DNA of 48,142 nt from Anaeromyxobacter terrae (GCF_022690685.1 NZ_JALCYY010000042.1:1-48142), one strand, 5' to 3'; positions 31,495 to 40,090 are shown, numbered from the stretch's first letter. Numbers and translations are program-made. The notes: generated from the sequence alone by a model not told the origin.

Positions 31495-31564
31495 GAGGTC
31501 GTGAATCAATCTCCGGACCGAGCGGGCGGACGAGACGCAAGCAGCGCGAGGCGCGACGACCGAG

Positions 31565-31581
31565 CATACCCGTAGGGTATG
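31565..31581. terminator. Hairpin after comEA
   Basis: CATACCC-GTA-GGGTATG, a perfect 7-bp stem with 3-nt loop, 71 nt after the comEA stop. It has no U-tract. It could end comEA transcription or be a REP-like unit; I see no second copy in the window. Confidence 0.35.
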
Positions 31582-31679
31582 TGAGGGAGGAGCAACGAAG
31601 CGATGCGCCGCGGATCGTCCGCCGCGGCGACGGGAGGCGATTGGTTTACGGCCTCTGAACCCCCGCGGATCCTCGGGAA

Positions 31680-31709
31680 CCCGGCCGGCGCCTCCACTCT
31701 CCGGCCGGG
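31680..31709. terminator. Strong GC hairpin upstream of the B12 operon promoter
   Basis: CCCGGCCGG (31680-31688) and CCGGCCGGG (31701-31709) form a perfect 9-bp stem with a 12-nt loop. It lies 30 nt before the -35 of the riboswitch promoter and could insulate it from upstream transcription. Confidence 0.4.
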
Positions 31710-31738
31710 TCTCCGCGCGCGGCCCTGCGGGAGGCTGC

Positions 31739-31768
31739 TTGACACCCGGCGCGGGCGGGCGCTACTCG
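31739..31768 (+). promoter_or_regulatory. Promoter of the cobalamin-uptake operon
   Basis: A perfect -35 TTGACA (31739-31744), 18 nt, and a weak TACTCG (31763-31768). Transcription would start near 31775, at the 5' end of the riboswitch. Confidence 0.5.
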
Positions 31769-31770
31769 TG

Positions 31771-31955
31771 GCGTCGTTTCAAGCGGCACGGAGGACAGGG
31801 AAGCCGGTCGAAGTCCGGCGCGGTCCCGCCACTGTAGCCGGGTGAAGGTGCCTCGGAAGTCACCACTGCCGCAGACGCATCGCGGTGGGAAGGTGGAGGT
31901 ACCGCGCGGAGCGTCCCTCCGCGGCCCGGGAGCCAGGAGACCTCCCTCCGAGCCT
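31771..31955 (+). ncRNA. Cobalamin riboswitch
   Basis: The conserved elements of the B12 riboswitch occur in order: the GGAAGCCGGT-type P3 region (AGGGAAGCCGGTC, ~31797), CCGCCACTGTA (~31827-31837), a variable GC-rich arm, and the B12 box AGCCAGGAGACC (31931-31942). It precedes btuB on the same strand by ~75 nt. By analogy with Gram-negative btuB switches, bound adenosylcobalamin should shut off expression of the uptake operon. Boundaries are approximate. Confidence 0.93.
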
Positions 31956-32004
31956 GTCGCGCATGGTGCGCGGCCTCGCCGTTCGCGGCGAGCAAAGATG
32001 CATC

Positions 32005-32021
32005 GGGTCCGGAGGAGACCC
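32005..32021 (+). promoter_or_regulatory. Shine-Dalgarno of btuB in a hairpin loop
   Basis: GGGTC (32005-32009) and GACCC (32017-32021) can pair, exposing CGGAGGA in the loop. GGAGGAG is 9 nt from the TTG start. Translational control by the riboswitch could work through this hairpin. Confidence 0.4.
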
Positions 32022-32026
32022 GACAC

Positions 32027-33991
32027 TTGGGCTCGACTTCCCGTTCACCGGGGCGCCCGTGCGCCCTCATCGCCGCGCTGGCGCTCGTCCTCGCGCAGCA
32101 GGCGCGCGCCGACGGCGCCGCGCAGGACGCGGCCCCGCCCGAGGGCGAGCCGCCCGTGCGGCTCCCCGAGGTCGAGATCCGCGTGCCGCGCGCGGAGGTC
32201 GAGAAGGATCCGACCGCCTCCGCGACGGTCGTGTCCGCGAGCCGCTTCGAGGGCGAGGCGAAGGACGTGGCGCAGCTCCTCGCCACCGCCCCGGGCGTCT
32301 CGGTGACCCGCTACGGCACGCTCGGCCAGCTCGCCACCGTCTCGGTGCGAGGCGTCGCCGCCGACGGCGTGAAGGTGCTGCTCGACGGGCTCCCGCTCGG
32401 CACGGCCGGCGGCGGGGTCGATCTCTCGACCATCCCGCGCCAGTGGATCTCGCGCATCGAGGTGGTGCGCGGCGCGGCGGGCGCGCAGTTCGGGGCGGGC
32501 GCGCTCGGCGGCGCGGTGAACGTCGTGATGCGCCAGGGCGAGCAGGGCGAGCTCGCCGCAGAAGCGACCGCCGGCGCGTTCGGCACCTACGCGATCTCCG
32601 CCGACACCGTCGCCGCGGTCGGGCCGTTCTCGCTCTTCGTGGCCGCCACCGGCGAGGACACGCAGGGCGACTTCAGCTACCTGTTCGACGACCGGCCGTC
32701 GCTGCCAGGGAGCCCGCTCGAGGACCGGACGCGGCAGAACAACGGCGCGCGGCGCGTCGGCGCGATCGGGAAGCTCGGCGGGGTCGCCGGCGGCTTCCGC
32801 GTCGATGGCCTCGCGCAGCTCACGTCCGGGAGGCGCGAGCTTCCCGGCTCGCCCTACCAGCCGACGCCCGGCGACTGGGAGGAGGACGGGCGGGTGCTCG
32901 CGATGCTGCGGGTCGCGCGCGAGGTGCGCCCTCGCCTCACGCTCGCCGCTCGTGTGTTCGGCCGGCGCGACCTCCTCGACACGCGGCTCGCCGCGACGGG
33001 CCCGGACCCCACGCGGCAGCGCGGCGGCGCCGGCGGGCTCGAGCTCGAGGCGGGGCTCTCGCACGGGCCGGGCGTCCTCACCGCCGCCGCCTCCGCGGAG
33101 GTGGAGGGCTACTCGAGCGACGCGCTCGGCGGGACGCGGAACCGGGCCGGCTTCGCGGGCGCGCTCGCGGAGGACCTGCTCCTCGCCGGCGGCCGGCTGC
33201 GGATCGGTCCGTCGGTGCGGGCGGAGCGGACCGGCGGATACTCGGGCATCTCCGCGAAGCTCGGCGCGGCGTTCGAGCTCGCCCGCGGCCTCGCGCTCCG
33301 GGCGAGCGGCGGACGCACGTACCGCGTACCGAGCTTCGCCGAGCTGTACCTCGAGCAGGGGCTCCTCGCCCCGAACCGCGACCTGCGGCCGGAGACGGGC
33401 GCCGGCGCGGACGCGGGGCTCGTCTACGACGGCGCGCTCGGGCTCCTCTCCGTGGGCGGCCACGCGACCGTCTACGACGACATCATCACCTACGAGCCGG
33501 CGAGCGTCGGCAGGTTCCGTCCGTTCAACACCGGCCGCGCGTTCGTCGCGGGCGTGGAGGCCGAGGCGGCGACTTCGCCCTGGCGGCGCGCGCTCGGGCT
33601 CGCCCTCTCCGGCGCGTACACCTTCCTCCCGACGGAGGTGCTGCGGGGCAGCTCCGACGTGCTCGGGAACGCGCTGCCCCGCCGGCCGCGCCACCGCGTC
33701 TACGCGCGCGCCGCGATCTCGCCCGGCAGGCTCGGCGCCCACTTCCAGGTCGAGCACGTGCGCGACCAGTACCTCGACATCCGGAACCAGGCCCGGCTCC
33801 CGGATCAGACGATCCTCGGCGCCGGCGCCTCGGTGCGAATCCTTCGCGAGCCGCTCGTGGCGCTGCACCTCGAGGTCGAGAACCTCGGCGACGACCGGAC
33901 GCTCCTCGACGGCTACGGCAACCCCCTCCCCGGCCGGACGTGGATGGTCACGCTCCGCGCGGGGACCTCTCGACGTGAAAGGACCCCATGA
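32027..33991 (+). CDS. btuB: TonB-dependent vitamin B12 receptor
   Basis: 654 residues. This outer-membrane beta-barrel imports cobalamin using TonB energy. A signal peptide (CALIAALALVLAQQARA) is followed by a plug domain at ~50-165 (DVAQLLATAPGVSVTRYG, VSVRGVAADGVKVLLDGLPLG, RIEVVRGAAGAQFGAGALGGAVNVV). The barrel includes the family motif FRPFNTGRAFVAGVEAE and ends with the C-terminal segment NPLPGRTWMVTLRAG. No obvious N-terminal TonB box was located beyond LPEVEIRVPR. The start is the unusual codon TTG at 32027, chosen because it is in frame and has a strong SD; no ATG/GTG in this frame lies suitably close. The riboswitch upstream supports B12 as substrate. Confidence 0.93.
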   Translation: MGSTSRSPGRPCALIAALALVLAQQARADGAAQDAAPPEGEPPVRLPEVEIRVPRAEVEKDPTASATVVSASRFEGEAKDVAQLLATAPGVSVTRYGTLGQLATVSVRGVAADGVKVLLDGLPLGTAGGGVDLSTIPRQWISRIEVVRGAAGAQFGAGALGGAVNVVMRQGEQGELAAEATAGAFGTYAISADTVAAVGPFSLFVAATGEDTQGDFSYLFDDRPSLPGSPLEDRTRQNNGARRVGAIGKLGGVAGGFRVDGLAQLTSGRRELPGSPYQPTPGDWEEDGRVLAMLRVAREVRPRLTLAARVFGRRDLLDTRLAATGPDPTRQRGGAGGLELEAGLSHGPGVLTAAASAEVEGYSSDALGGTRNRAGFAGALAEDLLLAGGRLRIGPSVRAERTGGYSGISAKLGAAFELARGLALRASGGRTYRVPSFAELYLEQGLLAPNRDLRPETGAGADAGLVYDGALGLLSVGGHATVYDDIITYEPASVGRFRPFNTGRAFVAGVEAEAATSPWRRALGLALSGAYTFLPTEVLRGSSDVLGNALPRRPRHRVYARAAISPGRLGAHFQVEHVRDQYLDIRNQARLPDQTILGAGASVRILREPLVALHLEVENLGDDRTLLDGYGNPLPGRTWMVTLRAGTSRRERTP

Positions 33992-35577
33992 CCCTCCGCT
34001 CCCCCCTCGCCGTCGCGCTCGCCCTCGCGCTCGCCCTCGGCTGCAAGAAGGACCTCGTCTGCCCCTCTGGCGAGGTCGAGTGCGGCGGCCGCTGCGTGTC
34101 GCTCCTCACGGACGCGGCGAACTGCGGGGCGTGCGGCGCGGCCTGCGGCGCCCTCGAGGTGTGCGGCGCCGGGAGCTGCGGCTGCGCGCCGGGCGTCGGC
34201 GTCTGCGGCGGCGCCTGCACCGACCTCGCCCGGGACGCGCAGCACTGCGGCGCCTGCGACGTCGCCTGCGGCGCGGCGGACTACTGCACGACGCAGGGGG
34301 ACGCCACCGCCTGCACCGCGGCATGTCCCGATGGGTTCACGGCGTGCGGACGGTCGTGCGTCGAGCTCGCGACGGACCGCCAGAACTGCGGCGCGTGCGG
34401 CAAGGCCTGCGGCGCGGGGGAGTCGTGCCGCGACGGCGCCTGCCGCGCCGAGGTGTTCGTCGCCTGCTACGCGACGGGGGACGTGCGGCCGGTGACGGTC
34501 GACCTCGCCCCCGCCGGCGCCCCGCGCCTGTCGCGCGGCGGTCCCACGGCGCTCGCGATGGGCGCGGACGTGCTCTACACCGCGAACGGCTTCCCCGCCG
34601 GGGTGGGCGTCGTGCCCATCGACGCGAGCCTGCCGACGAGCCTCACCGTGCTCCCCGGGAACGACCTGCAATACCTGACGACGTACGCCGGCGCGGTGCT
34701 CGCCGCGAACTCCGGCGTCGGCACGCTCGTGGTCCTCGACGCGGCGGGCGGGGTGCTCGACGAGATCGTGCTCCCCGGCGACGCTCCGAACCCCCACGGG
34801 CTCGCCGTCGCGGGGACGACCGCGTACGTCGCGCTGTACGGCAACGGGCCCACGGGCGACCAGACCGCCCCGGTCGGCCAGCAGATCGCGAAGATCGATC
34901 TCTCCGGGCTCGCCGAGTGCGCGAAGCCGGATGCGCCGGCCTGCGGCGCCGGCGGCGCCTGCGCCGCAGGGCGCGAGTGCCGAGACGGCCGCTGCCGTGC
35001 GCGCTGCGGCGAGGTCAAGGGCACGATCGACGTCCTCGCGGTCCCGGGCAGCTCCGACGCCCCGGGCTACCCGTTCCCGAACCAGGTGGCGACGGTCGGA
35101 GGCCGCGTGTTCGTGTCGCTCCCGAACTTGAAGTTCGCGGACTTCGGCGGGGGCTTCGCCGGCTACTTCGCGCCGGCCGGCAACGGGCGGCTGCTCGTCA
35201 TCGACACCGCCGCGAGCGACGCGACCTCGATCGTGGACCTCGGGCCCGGCTGCAAGAACCCGGGCGACGTCGCGGTGCTGGGCTCGACGGTGTGGATCGC
35301 GTGCGGCTCGTTCTCCTTCCCGACCGAGGCCCCGGGCGCGGTCGTCCCGGTCGACGTCTCGGGCGCGCCGAAGGTCGGCGCGGCGGTCGACGCGAGCGCC
35401 ATCGTGCCCGGGAACCTGGCGTTCTGCGGCGGACGGGGCTACGTCACGGATCAGAGCTCGGGCAAGGTGCTGCCCTTCGACCCGGCGTCGCGTGCCACGG
35501 GCGGCGCGACCGAGGTCTGCCCGGTGAATCCGGACACGCACTTCGCCTGGGTGTCCGACATCGCATGCAGCGAGTGA
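33988..35577 (+). CDS. Cys-rich beta-propeller-like lipoprotein in the B12 operon (candidate BtuG analogue)
   Basis: 529 residues. The N-terminus ends in LALALGC with Cys19 as the probable lipid site; KKD follows. Residues ~25-150 hold three Cys-rich units with the motif D-x2-N/H-CGACG, known from myxobacterial surface proteins. Residues ~150-529 are beta-strand-rich repeats of the YVTN/NHL/PQQ style (DVLYTANGFPAGVGVVPID, GTLVVLDAAGGVLDEIVLPG, GLAVAGTTAYVALYG), interrupted by a second Cys cluster at ~310-345. ATG overlaps the btuB stop (ATGA) and btuF starts within its 3' end, so it is a core member of the operon. In Bacteroides the propeller lipoprotein BtuG caps BtuB and captures B12. A similar job here is inference; no sequence match to BtuG is claimed. 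Confidence 0.85.
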   Translation: MTLRSPLAVALALALALGCKKDLVCPSGEVECGGRCVSLLTDAANCGACGAACGALEVCGAGSCGCAPGVGVCGGACTDLARDAQHCGACDVACGAADYCTTQGDATACTAACPDGFTACGRSCVELATDRQNCGACGKACGAGESCRDGACRAEVFVACYATGDVRPVTVDLAPAGAPRLSRGGPTALAMGADVLYTANGFPAGVGVVPIDASLPTSLTVLPGNDLQYLTTYAGAVLAANSGVGTLVVLDAAGGVLDEIVLPGDAPNPHGLAVAGTTAYVALYGNGPTGDQTAPVGQQIAKIDLSGLAECAKPDAPACGAGGACAAGRECRDGRCRARCGEVKGTIDVLAVPGSSDAPGYPFPNQVATVGGRVFVSLPNLKFADFGGGFAGYFAPAGNGRLLVIDTAASDATSIVDLGPGCKNPGDVAVLGSTVWIACGSFSFPTEAPGAVVPVDVSGAPKVGAAVDASAIVPGNLAFCGGRGYVTDQSSGKVLPFDPASRATGGATEVCPVNPDTHFAWVSDIACSE

Positions 35578-36479
35578 TCCGCGCCGCCACCCTGGCCCTC
35601 GCCGTCGCCGCGCTCGCCCCGTCGCGCGCGGCGGCGGACGATCCCCTGCGCCCGAGCGGCAAGGGCGCCGCGGAGGGCGGCGCGATCTGGGTGGGGCCGC
35701 GCCCGAAGGCGCCGCCCCGCCGGATCGTCGTGCTCGCGCCGAGCCTCACCGACGTCGTCGTCGCCCTGGGCCACGCCGACCGCCTCGTCGGCGTGACGCG
35801 GCTCGACGACTCCGCCGAGGTGAAGGACCTCCCGCGGGTGGGAGGGTTCCTCGACCCGAGCCCGGAGGCGGTGCTCGCGCTCTCTCCGGATCTCCTGCTG
35901 TGGGTGACGGACGGGGGCGCCCTCGGCGCGGTGCGGCGCATCGCCGAGCTGTCGGCCGCGTCGCGGCACCCTTTCCCCATCCTCGCCATCCCGATCGTGA
36001 ACGTCGCCGACGTGCTCGCGACGCCGCGCCTCGTGGGCGACGCGCTCGGGGATCCCGCCGGCGGCGAGCGGCTCTCGCGATCCCTCCGCGCGGCGGTGGA
36101 CGACGTGCGCCGCCGGGCGCGGGACGTGAGGCGGAAGCGCGTCCTCTTCGTCGTCGGGCGCGAGCCGCTCGTGGTGGCGGGCCCGCGGAGCTTCCCCGAC
36201 GAGCTCCTCGCGATCGCGGGGGCCGAGAACGTCGTCCGCGGCGAGCGGCCCTGGCCGGTCTACCCGCTCGAGAAGGCGGTCGTGGACGACCCGGAGCTCG
36301 TCGTGGACGGCGCGGCGCGCGAGCCGGCGGAGGGCATCGCGCGCCTCTCCGCGATCCCCGCGGTCCGCCGCGGCCAGGTGTTCCGGATCCCGAACGACGA
36401 TCTCCTCCGGGCCGGGCCGCGGATGGTCCGCGGCCTCGACGCGCTCTTCCGCGGGATCCATCCCGAGGCGAGCCGGTGA
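35565..36479 (+). CDS. btuF: Periplasmic cobalamin-binding protein
   Basis: 304 residues from the ATG at 35565, which lies 13 nt inside the lipoprotein gene. A signal peptide (VIRAATLALAVAALAPSRAAA) precedes the bi-lobed helical-backbone fold: RRIVVLAPSLTDVVVALGHADRLVGVT, VGGFLDPSPEAVLALSPDLLL, and the C-terminal lobe RKRVLFVVGREPLVVAGPRSFPDELLAIAGAENVV. It delivers B12 to BtuCD. Its GTGA overlap with btuC and the operon riboswitch make cobalamin the likely ligand, although siderophore binders share the fold. Confidence 0.92.
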   Translation: MQRVIRAATLALAVAALAPSRAAADDPLRPSGKGAAEGGAIWVGPRPKAPPRRIVVLAPSLTDVVVALGHADRLVGVTRLDDSAEVKDLPRVGGFLDPSPEAVLALSPDLLLWVTDGGALGAVRRIAELSAASRHPFPILAIPIVNVADVLATPRLVGDALGDPAGGERLSRSLRAAVDDVRRRARDVRRKRVLFVVGREPLVVAGPRSFPDELLAIAGAENVVRGERPWPVYPLEKAVVDDPELVVDGAAREPAEGIARLSAIPAVRRGQVFRIPNDDLLRAGPRMVRGLDALFRGIHPEASR

Positions 36480-37516
36480 CCGTGTCCCCCGCAGCTCGGC
36501 TCGCGCTCGCCCTCGCCGCCGGCGTCGTCGCCGTCGCCCTCGCGGTCGCCCTCTCCTGCGCGCTCGGCGCCCAGCCGATCTCCATCTCCGCCGCGCTCGC
36601 GGGCCGCGATCCCGACGCCGCGATCCTCCTCGGCCTGCGGCTGCCGCGCGCGGTGCTCGCCGCGCTCGTCGGCTGCGCACTCGCGGCCGCGGGCACCGCG
36701 CTCCAGGCGCTGCTGCGCAACCCGCTCGCCGAGCCGTTCGTGCTCGGTGTCTCCGGCGGCGCCGCCCTCGGCGGCTCGATCGTGCTCGTCGCGGCGGCGG
36801 GGCTCGCGCACGTCGCGGGGGGCGCGGGCGAGGCGCTCGCCGCCGCCCCGCCGGTCGCGGCCGGCGCGGTGCTCGGGGCACTCGCCTCGACCGCGCTCGT
36901 GTTCGGGCTCGGCCGCGTCGCCGGGCGGCTCGTGCCGGAGGCGGCGCTCCTCGTCGGCATCGTCTTCAACGCCTTCGTCGCGGGCGTCATCACGCTCATC
37001 AAGCTGCTCGTCCCGCCCGAGCAGGCGAGCCGGCTCATGTACTGGCTCGTCGGGGCGGTCGGCTACGAGACGTCCGGCACGCTCGCCGTCGGGGCCGTCC
37101 TCATCGCGCTGTCGGTCGGGGCGCTCGTCGCGCTCTCCGCGCGGCTCAACGTCCTCACGCTCGGGGATGAGGAGGCGGCCTCGCTCGGCGTCGACGTGAA
37201 GCGCGCCCGCGCGGCGGTGTTCTTCGCGGCGAGCGCGGCGACCGGCGCGGCGGTCGCGCTCGCCGGCATGGTGGGCTTCGTCGGCCTCATCGTCCCGCAC
37301 CTCGTGCGCCGCGTGGTCGGCCCCGACCACCGCCTGCTCGTCCCGGCCTCGGCGCTCTTCGGCGCGGCCTTCCTCGTCCTTGCCGACGCGCTCGCGCGGC
37401 TCGCGTTCCTGCCGCTCGGCACCGAGCCGCCGGTCGGCGCGGTCACCGCCTTCCTCGGCGGGCCGTTCTTCCTGTGGCTCCTCCGCCGCACCGAGCGGCC
37501 GTCGGAGGCGGCGTGA
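36476..37516 (+). CDS. btuC: Cobalamin ABC transporter permease
   Basis: 346 residues from the GTG at 36476, overlapping the btuF stop (GTGA). FecCD/BtuC family: about ten hydrophobic helices, the signature RLPRAVLAALVGCALAAAGTALQALLRNPLAEPFVLGVSGGAALG, and the coupling region TLGDEEAASLGVDVKRAR with GLIVPHLVRRVVGPDHRLLVPASALFGAAFLVLADALAR. It forms the inner-membrane channel as a dimer with BtuD. Confidence 0.95.
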   Translation: MTVSPAARLALALAAGVVAVALAVALSCALGAQPISISAALAGRDPDAAILLGLRLPRAVLAALVGCALAAAGTALQALLRNPLAEPFVLGVSGGAALGGSIVLVAAAGLAHVAGGAGEALAAAPPVAAGAVLGALASTALVFGLGRVAGRLVPEAALLVGIVFNAFVAGVITLIKLLVPPEQASRLMYWLVGAVGYETSGTLAVGAVLIALSVGALVALSARLNVLTLGDEEAASLGVDVKRARAAVFFAASAATGAAVALAGMVGFVGLIVPHLVRRVVGPDHRLLVPASALFGAAFLVLADALARLAFLPLGTEPPVGAVTAFLGGPFFLWLLRRTERPSEAA

Positions 37517-38304
37517 CCGCGCCCGCGCCGGGCCCCATCGTCGAGGTGCGCGGCGCCTCGTTCGCCTACGGTGCGCGGAACGCGCTCGAGGACGTCTCGT
37601 TCACCGCTCGCGCGGGCGAGTTCGTCGGGCTGCTCGGCCCGAACGGCGCCGGCAAGTCGACGCTCGCCCGGCTCGTCGCGGGCCTCGCCGCGCCCTCGTC
37701 CGGCACGGTCCGCCTGGCCGGGCTCGATCCCCACGCCGCGCCGCGGCGCGAGGTCGCACGGGTGTGCGCGCTCGTCCCGCAGGAGCCGCACGTCGGCTGG
37801 CCGTTCACGGTGCGCGAGGCAGTGATGATGGGCCGCACGCCGCGCCAGGGGCTCCTCGCCGTCGCGACGCGGCTCGACCACGGCGCCGTGCAGGGCGCGC
37901 TCGAGGCGTGCGACCTCGTCCACCTCGCCAGCCGCCGCCTCGACGCGCTCTCCGGCGGCGAGCGGCGCCGCGTGTTCTTCGCGCGGGCGCTCGCGCAGGA
38001 GGCCCGCGTGCTGCTCCTCGACGAGCCCACCGCATTCCTCGACCTCGGCCACCAGGTCGCGGTGATGCGGATGGCCCAGCTCGCCGCCCGCGGCGGCCTG
38101 TGCGTCGTCGCCGTGCTGCACGACCTGAACCTCGCCGCCGCCGCCTGCGACCGGCTGGTGGTCCTCTCCGGCGGCCGCGTCGTCGCGGAGGGCCGTCCGG
38201 CAGACGTCCTCACCGACGCGCGGGTGAGCGAGGTGTGGGGGGTGCCGGTGTGGCGCGGGGAGAACGGGGCGACGGGGAAGCCGATCGTGCTGCCGAAGGT
38301 GTGA
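37513..38304 (+). CDS. btuD: Cobalamin ABC transporter ATP-binding protein
   Basis: 263 residues from the GTG at 37513, overlapping the btuC stop (GTGA), with GGAGG 4 nt upstream. Walker A is GPNGAGKST, the Q-loop is LVPQEP, the signature LSGGERRRVFFARAL, Walker B VLLLDEPT and the switch His in VLHDLNLAAA. It is the last gene of the riboswitch-controlled operon. No cobalamin biosynthesis gene follows. The multi-hairpin element begins 50 nt after its stop. Confidence 0.95.
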   Translation: MTAPAPGPIVEVRGASFAYGARNALEDVSFTARAGEFVGLLGPNGAGKSTLARLVAGLAAPSSGTVRLAGLDPHAAPRREVARVCALVPQEPHVGWPFTVREAVMMGRTPRQGLLAVATRLDHGAVQGALEACDLVHLASRRLDALSGGERRRVFFARALAQEARVLLLDEPTAFLDLGHQVAVMRMAQLAARGGLCVVAVLHDLNLAAAACDRLVVLSGGRVVAEGRPADVLTDARVSEVWGVPVWRGENGATGKPIVLPKV

Positions 38305-38353
38305 GCGGCGCTCCGCGCCCCGCGCGCACGCCCGAAAAGCGGGCAAGACCCTA

Positions 38354-38541
38354 GGCGCAGCACGCCGCGCGCAGGGAGGGGCCCCGTCGCAAAGCGACGG
38401 GGAGGGATGCAATCCCTCCCGGCGGGGAACCTGCGCGCACCCGCGACAGCGGGCGCGCAGGTTCACGGGCCCCGCCGACAGGGGGTGGGGCCCCGACGAC
38501 GGCGGTCAGCCGTCGGCGGGGCGGGGGACAGCGTCCCCCGC
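38354..38541 (-). repeat. Multi-hairpin element, copy A
   Basis: Hairpins in order on the plus strand: CCCCGTCGC-AAA-GCGACGGGG (38382-38402), GGGAGGGAT-GCA-ATCCCTCCC (38400-38420), a long stem from GGCGGGGAACCTGCGCGC (38421-38438) to its complement ending near 38477, an extra CGACGGC/GCCGTCG stem, and GCGGGGGAC-AGC-GTCCCCCGC (38521-38541). The last stem begins 1 nt after the TAG of the minus-strand outer-membrane gene. The partner copy is at 41768-41929 in the opposite orientation. Confidence 0.85.
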
Positions 38542-38542
38542 A

Positions 38543-39427
38543 CTAATCGAACAGATAGAGCTTGAGGGAAGCCGCGATGGTCCTCGCCGACGTCGCGTCC
38601 AGGCTCTGCCGGTACCCCACGTCGAGCGCGACGCCGCCCCGCGTGACGATGCCCGCGCCGAGCGACCACCACGACGTGTCGATCACCTCGTCGCGCGCCC
38701 AGCCGGCCCGGAGCGGGACGAGGCCGCCGAGCAGCACCTCGGCGCCGACGCCGTAGCGGTTCTTGGTCGTCTCGGCGCGATCGAGGTCGGCGCGCCAGTC
38801 GGCGGTGACCTGGAACGCGCGATCGTTGCCGAGCGTGAGGCCCGCGCCGACGCCCATCGGCGCGATCGCCTCGTTCGCGATGGGCACGAGGTTGTAGCCG
38901 ACCGCGCCGAGCGACAACCACTCGCCCACCTGCCAGAAGAGGCCGGCGTCGCCGGTCGCCGCGCTCACCTTGTCGTTCGCCCGGAGCGAGAGCCACTTCG
39001 CCGCGACCCCGAGGTAGAGCTTCTCGGCGATCGGGCCGGCGAGCGCGAGGTGGACGATGTTCCCCGTGTAGTCGCCGTCGATCGCGCGCAGGTACGAGAC
39101 GCCCGCGGCCACCGGCGACGAGAGCGAGTCGACCACCGAGCCGCCGAAGAGCTTCGCGACGCTCGTGGCACCGCGCCGATCGACGAAGCCGCCCGTCTCG
39201 ACCGAGTAGCGCCGGCGCGCCCCGATCGTCGCGGGGTTCACGAGGATCCCGTCGTTGCCCGCCGCCATCCCCACGCCGGCGGAGAGCGCGAGCGTACGCG
39301 GACCGGCGAGGTCGGGGACTCCACCCGCCGGAGGCAGCTCGGCGGCGGCGGCCTGGGCGGCGACGAGGAAGACAGCGAGGGCGCTCAGGGTTCGCGCGTG
39401 CACCGGGCGAGGATACGGGGAGGTCAC
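38543..39427 (-). CDS. Predicted outer-membrane beta-barrel protein
   Basis: 294 residues from a GTG at 39427; a second in-frame GTG at 39403 is possible. The signal peptide is TLSALAVFLVAAQAAAAEL. The mature protein shows alternating amphipathic strands with glycines and a C-terminal SLKLYLFD ending in an aromatic/acid pair. The pattern GVGMAAGNDGILVNPATIGARRRY resembles the N-terminal region of PorV/OmpP1-FadL-like barrels, which carry an NPA motif. Transport or assembly role unknown. It is convergent with btuD; copy A of the hairpin element abuts its stop. Confidence 0.75.
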   Translation of the reverse strand: MTSPYPRPVHARTLSALAVFLVAAQAAAAELPPAGGVPDLAGPRTLALSAGVGMAAGNDGILVNPATIGARRRYSVETGGFVDRRGATSVAKLFGGSVVDSLSSPVAAGVSYLRAIDGDYTGNIVHLALAGPIAEKLYLGVAAKWLSLRANDKVSAATGDAGLFWQVGEWLSLGAVGYNLVPIANEAIAPMGVGAGLTLGNDRAFQVTADWRADLDRAETTKNRYGVGAEVLLGGLVPLRAGWARDEVIDTSWWSLGAGIVTRGGVALDVGYRQSLDATSARTIAASLKLYLFD

Positions 39428-39444
39428 GCCCCCGGCAAGGATGC

Positions 39445-39474
39445 TTGTGGCCGTTTTCGGGAACGCGCTACGGT
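39445..39474 (+). promoter_or_regulatory. Promoter of the DksA/TraR gene
   Basis: TTGTGG (39445-39450), 18 nt, TACGGT (39469-39474). The leader is ~30 nt and includes AAGGAGG before the ATG at 39508. The same -10 and spacing occur at the giant lipoprotein promoter. Confidence 0.45.
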
Positions 39475-39507
39475 CGAGTGGGACCCGCTCGAAGAAGGAG
39501 GACGCCC

Positions 39508-39861
39508 ATGCGCAAGCGCGACACGGATCGCTACCGCGCGCAGCTCGAGGAACAGCTGAGCGCGCTCCTCGGGCAGTCCGAGCGGGCGGTCCACGAGATG
39601 TCGGGCGGCGAAGGCCGCCAGATCCCCGACCCGAACGATCGCGCCACGGCCGAGGAGGGCCGCAACTGGGCGCTCCGGCTGCGCGACCGCGACCGCAAGC
39701 TCATCTCCAAGATCCAGGAGGCGCTCGCGCGCCTCGAGGCCGGCACCTTCGGCCGCTGCACGTCCTGCGGACACCCGATCGCGTCCGCGCGGCTCCGTGC
39801 ACGCCCGGTGACGGACCTCTGCATCGGCTGCAAGACCGAGGCGGAGCGGCTCGAGCGCTAG
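39508..39861 (+). CDS. DksA/TraR-family zinc-finger protein
   Basis: 117 residues from the ATG at 39508, with AAGGAGG at good spacing. An N-terminal coiled coil (~5-75, YRAQLEEQLSALLGQSE and RDRDRKLISKIQEALARLE) carries the acidic tip region, followed by the zinc finger FGRCTSCGHPIASARLRA and LCIGC. DksA-type proteins enter the RNA polymerase secondary channel and modulate promoters with ppGpp. This short form could be such a regulator or a TraR/YbiI-like relative. Confidence 0.9.
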   Translation: MRKRDTDRYRAQLEEQLSALLGQSERAVHEMSGGEGRQIPDPNDRATAEEGRNWALRLRDRDRKLISKIQEALARLEAGTFGRCTSCGHPIASARLRARPVTDLCIGCKTEAERLER

Positions 39862-40090
39862 ACGCCCGGCTGCGCAACCGCCCGCAGGCCGTCGCACCGC
39901 CCACCGCCTCGCGGCGTCGTGCGGCGTCGACGAGCGGGCGGTCGAGGTCGTCCCTCGACTCCGCGTCTCGGCTGACGCCGATACGCTACGCTCGGGATGA
40001 GCGGCCTTTCGGAGTCGAGGTCGGGTTCGCCGTTCGACGTCCGTGCGACGAGCCCGCCGGGCCGCCGCCCCCGATGGACCACAGACGGAC
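39862..40090. other. Intergenic stretch before galU
   Basis: No gene recognised. It has a long GC-rich imperfect inverted repeat (ACCGCCC near 39895 with its complement near 39935) that may terminate the DksA-like gene. No U-tract. Confidence 0.35.
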
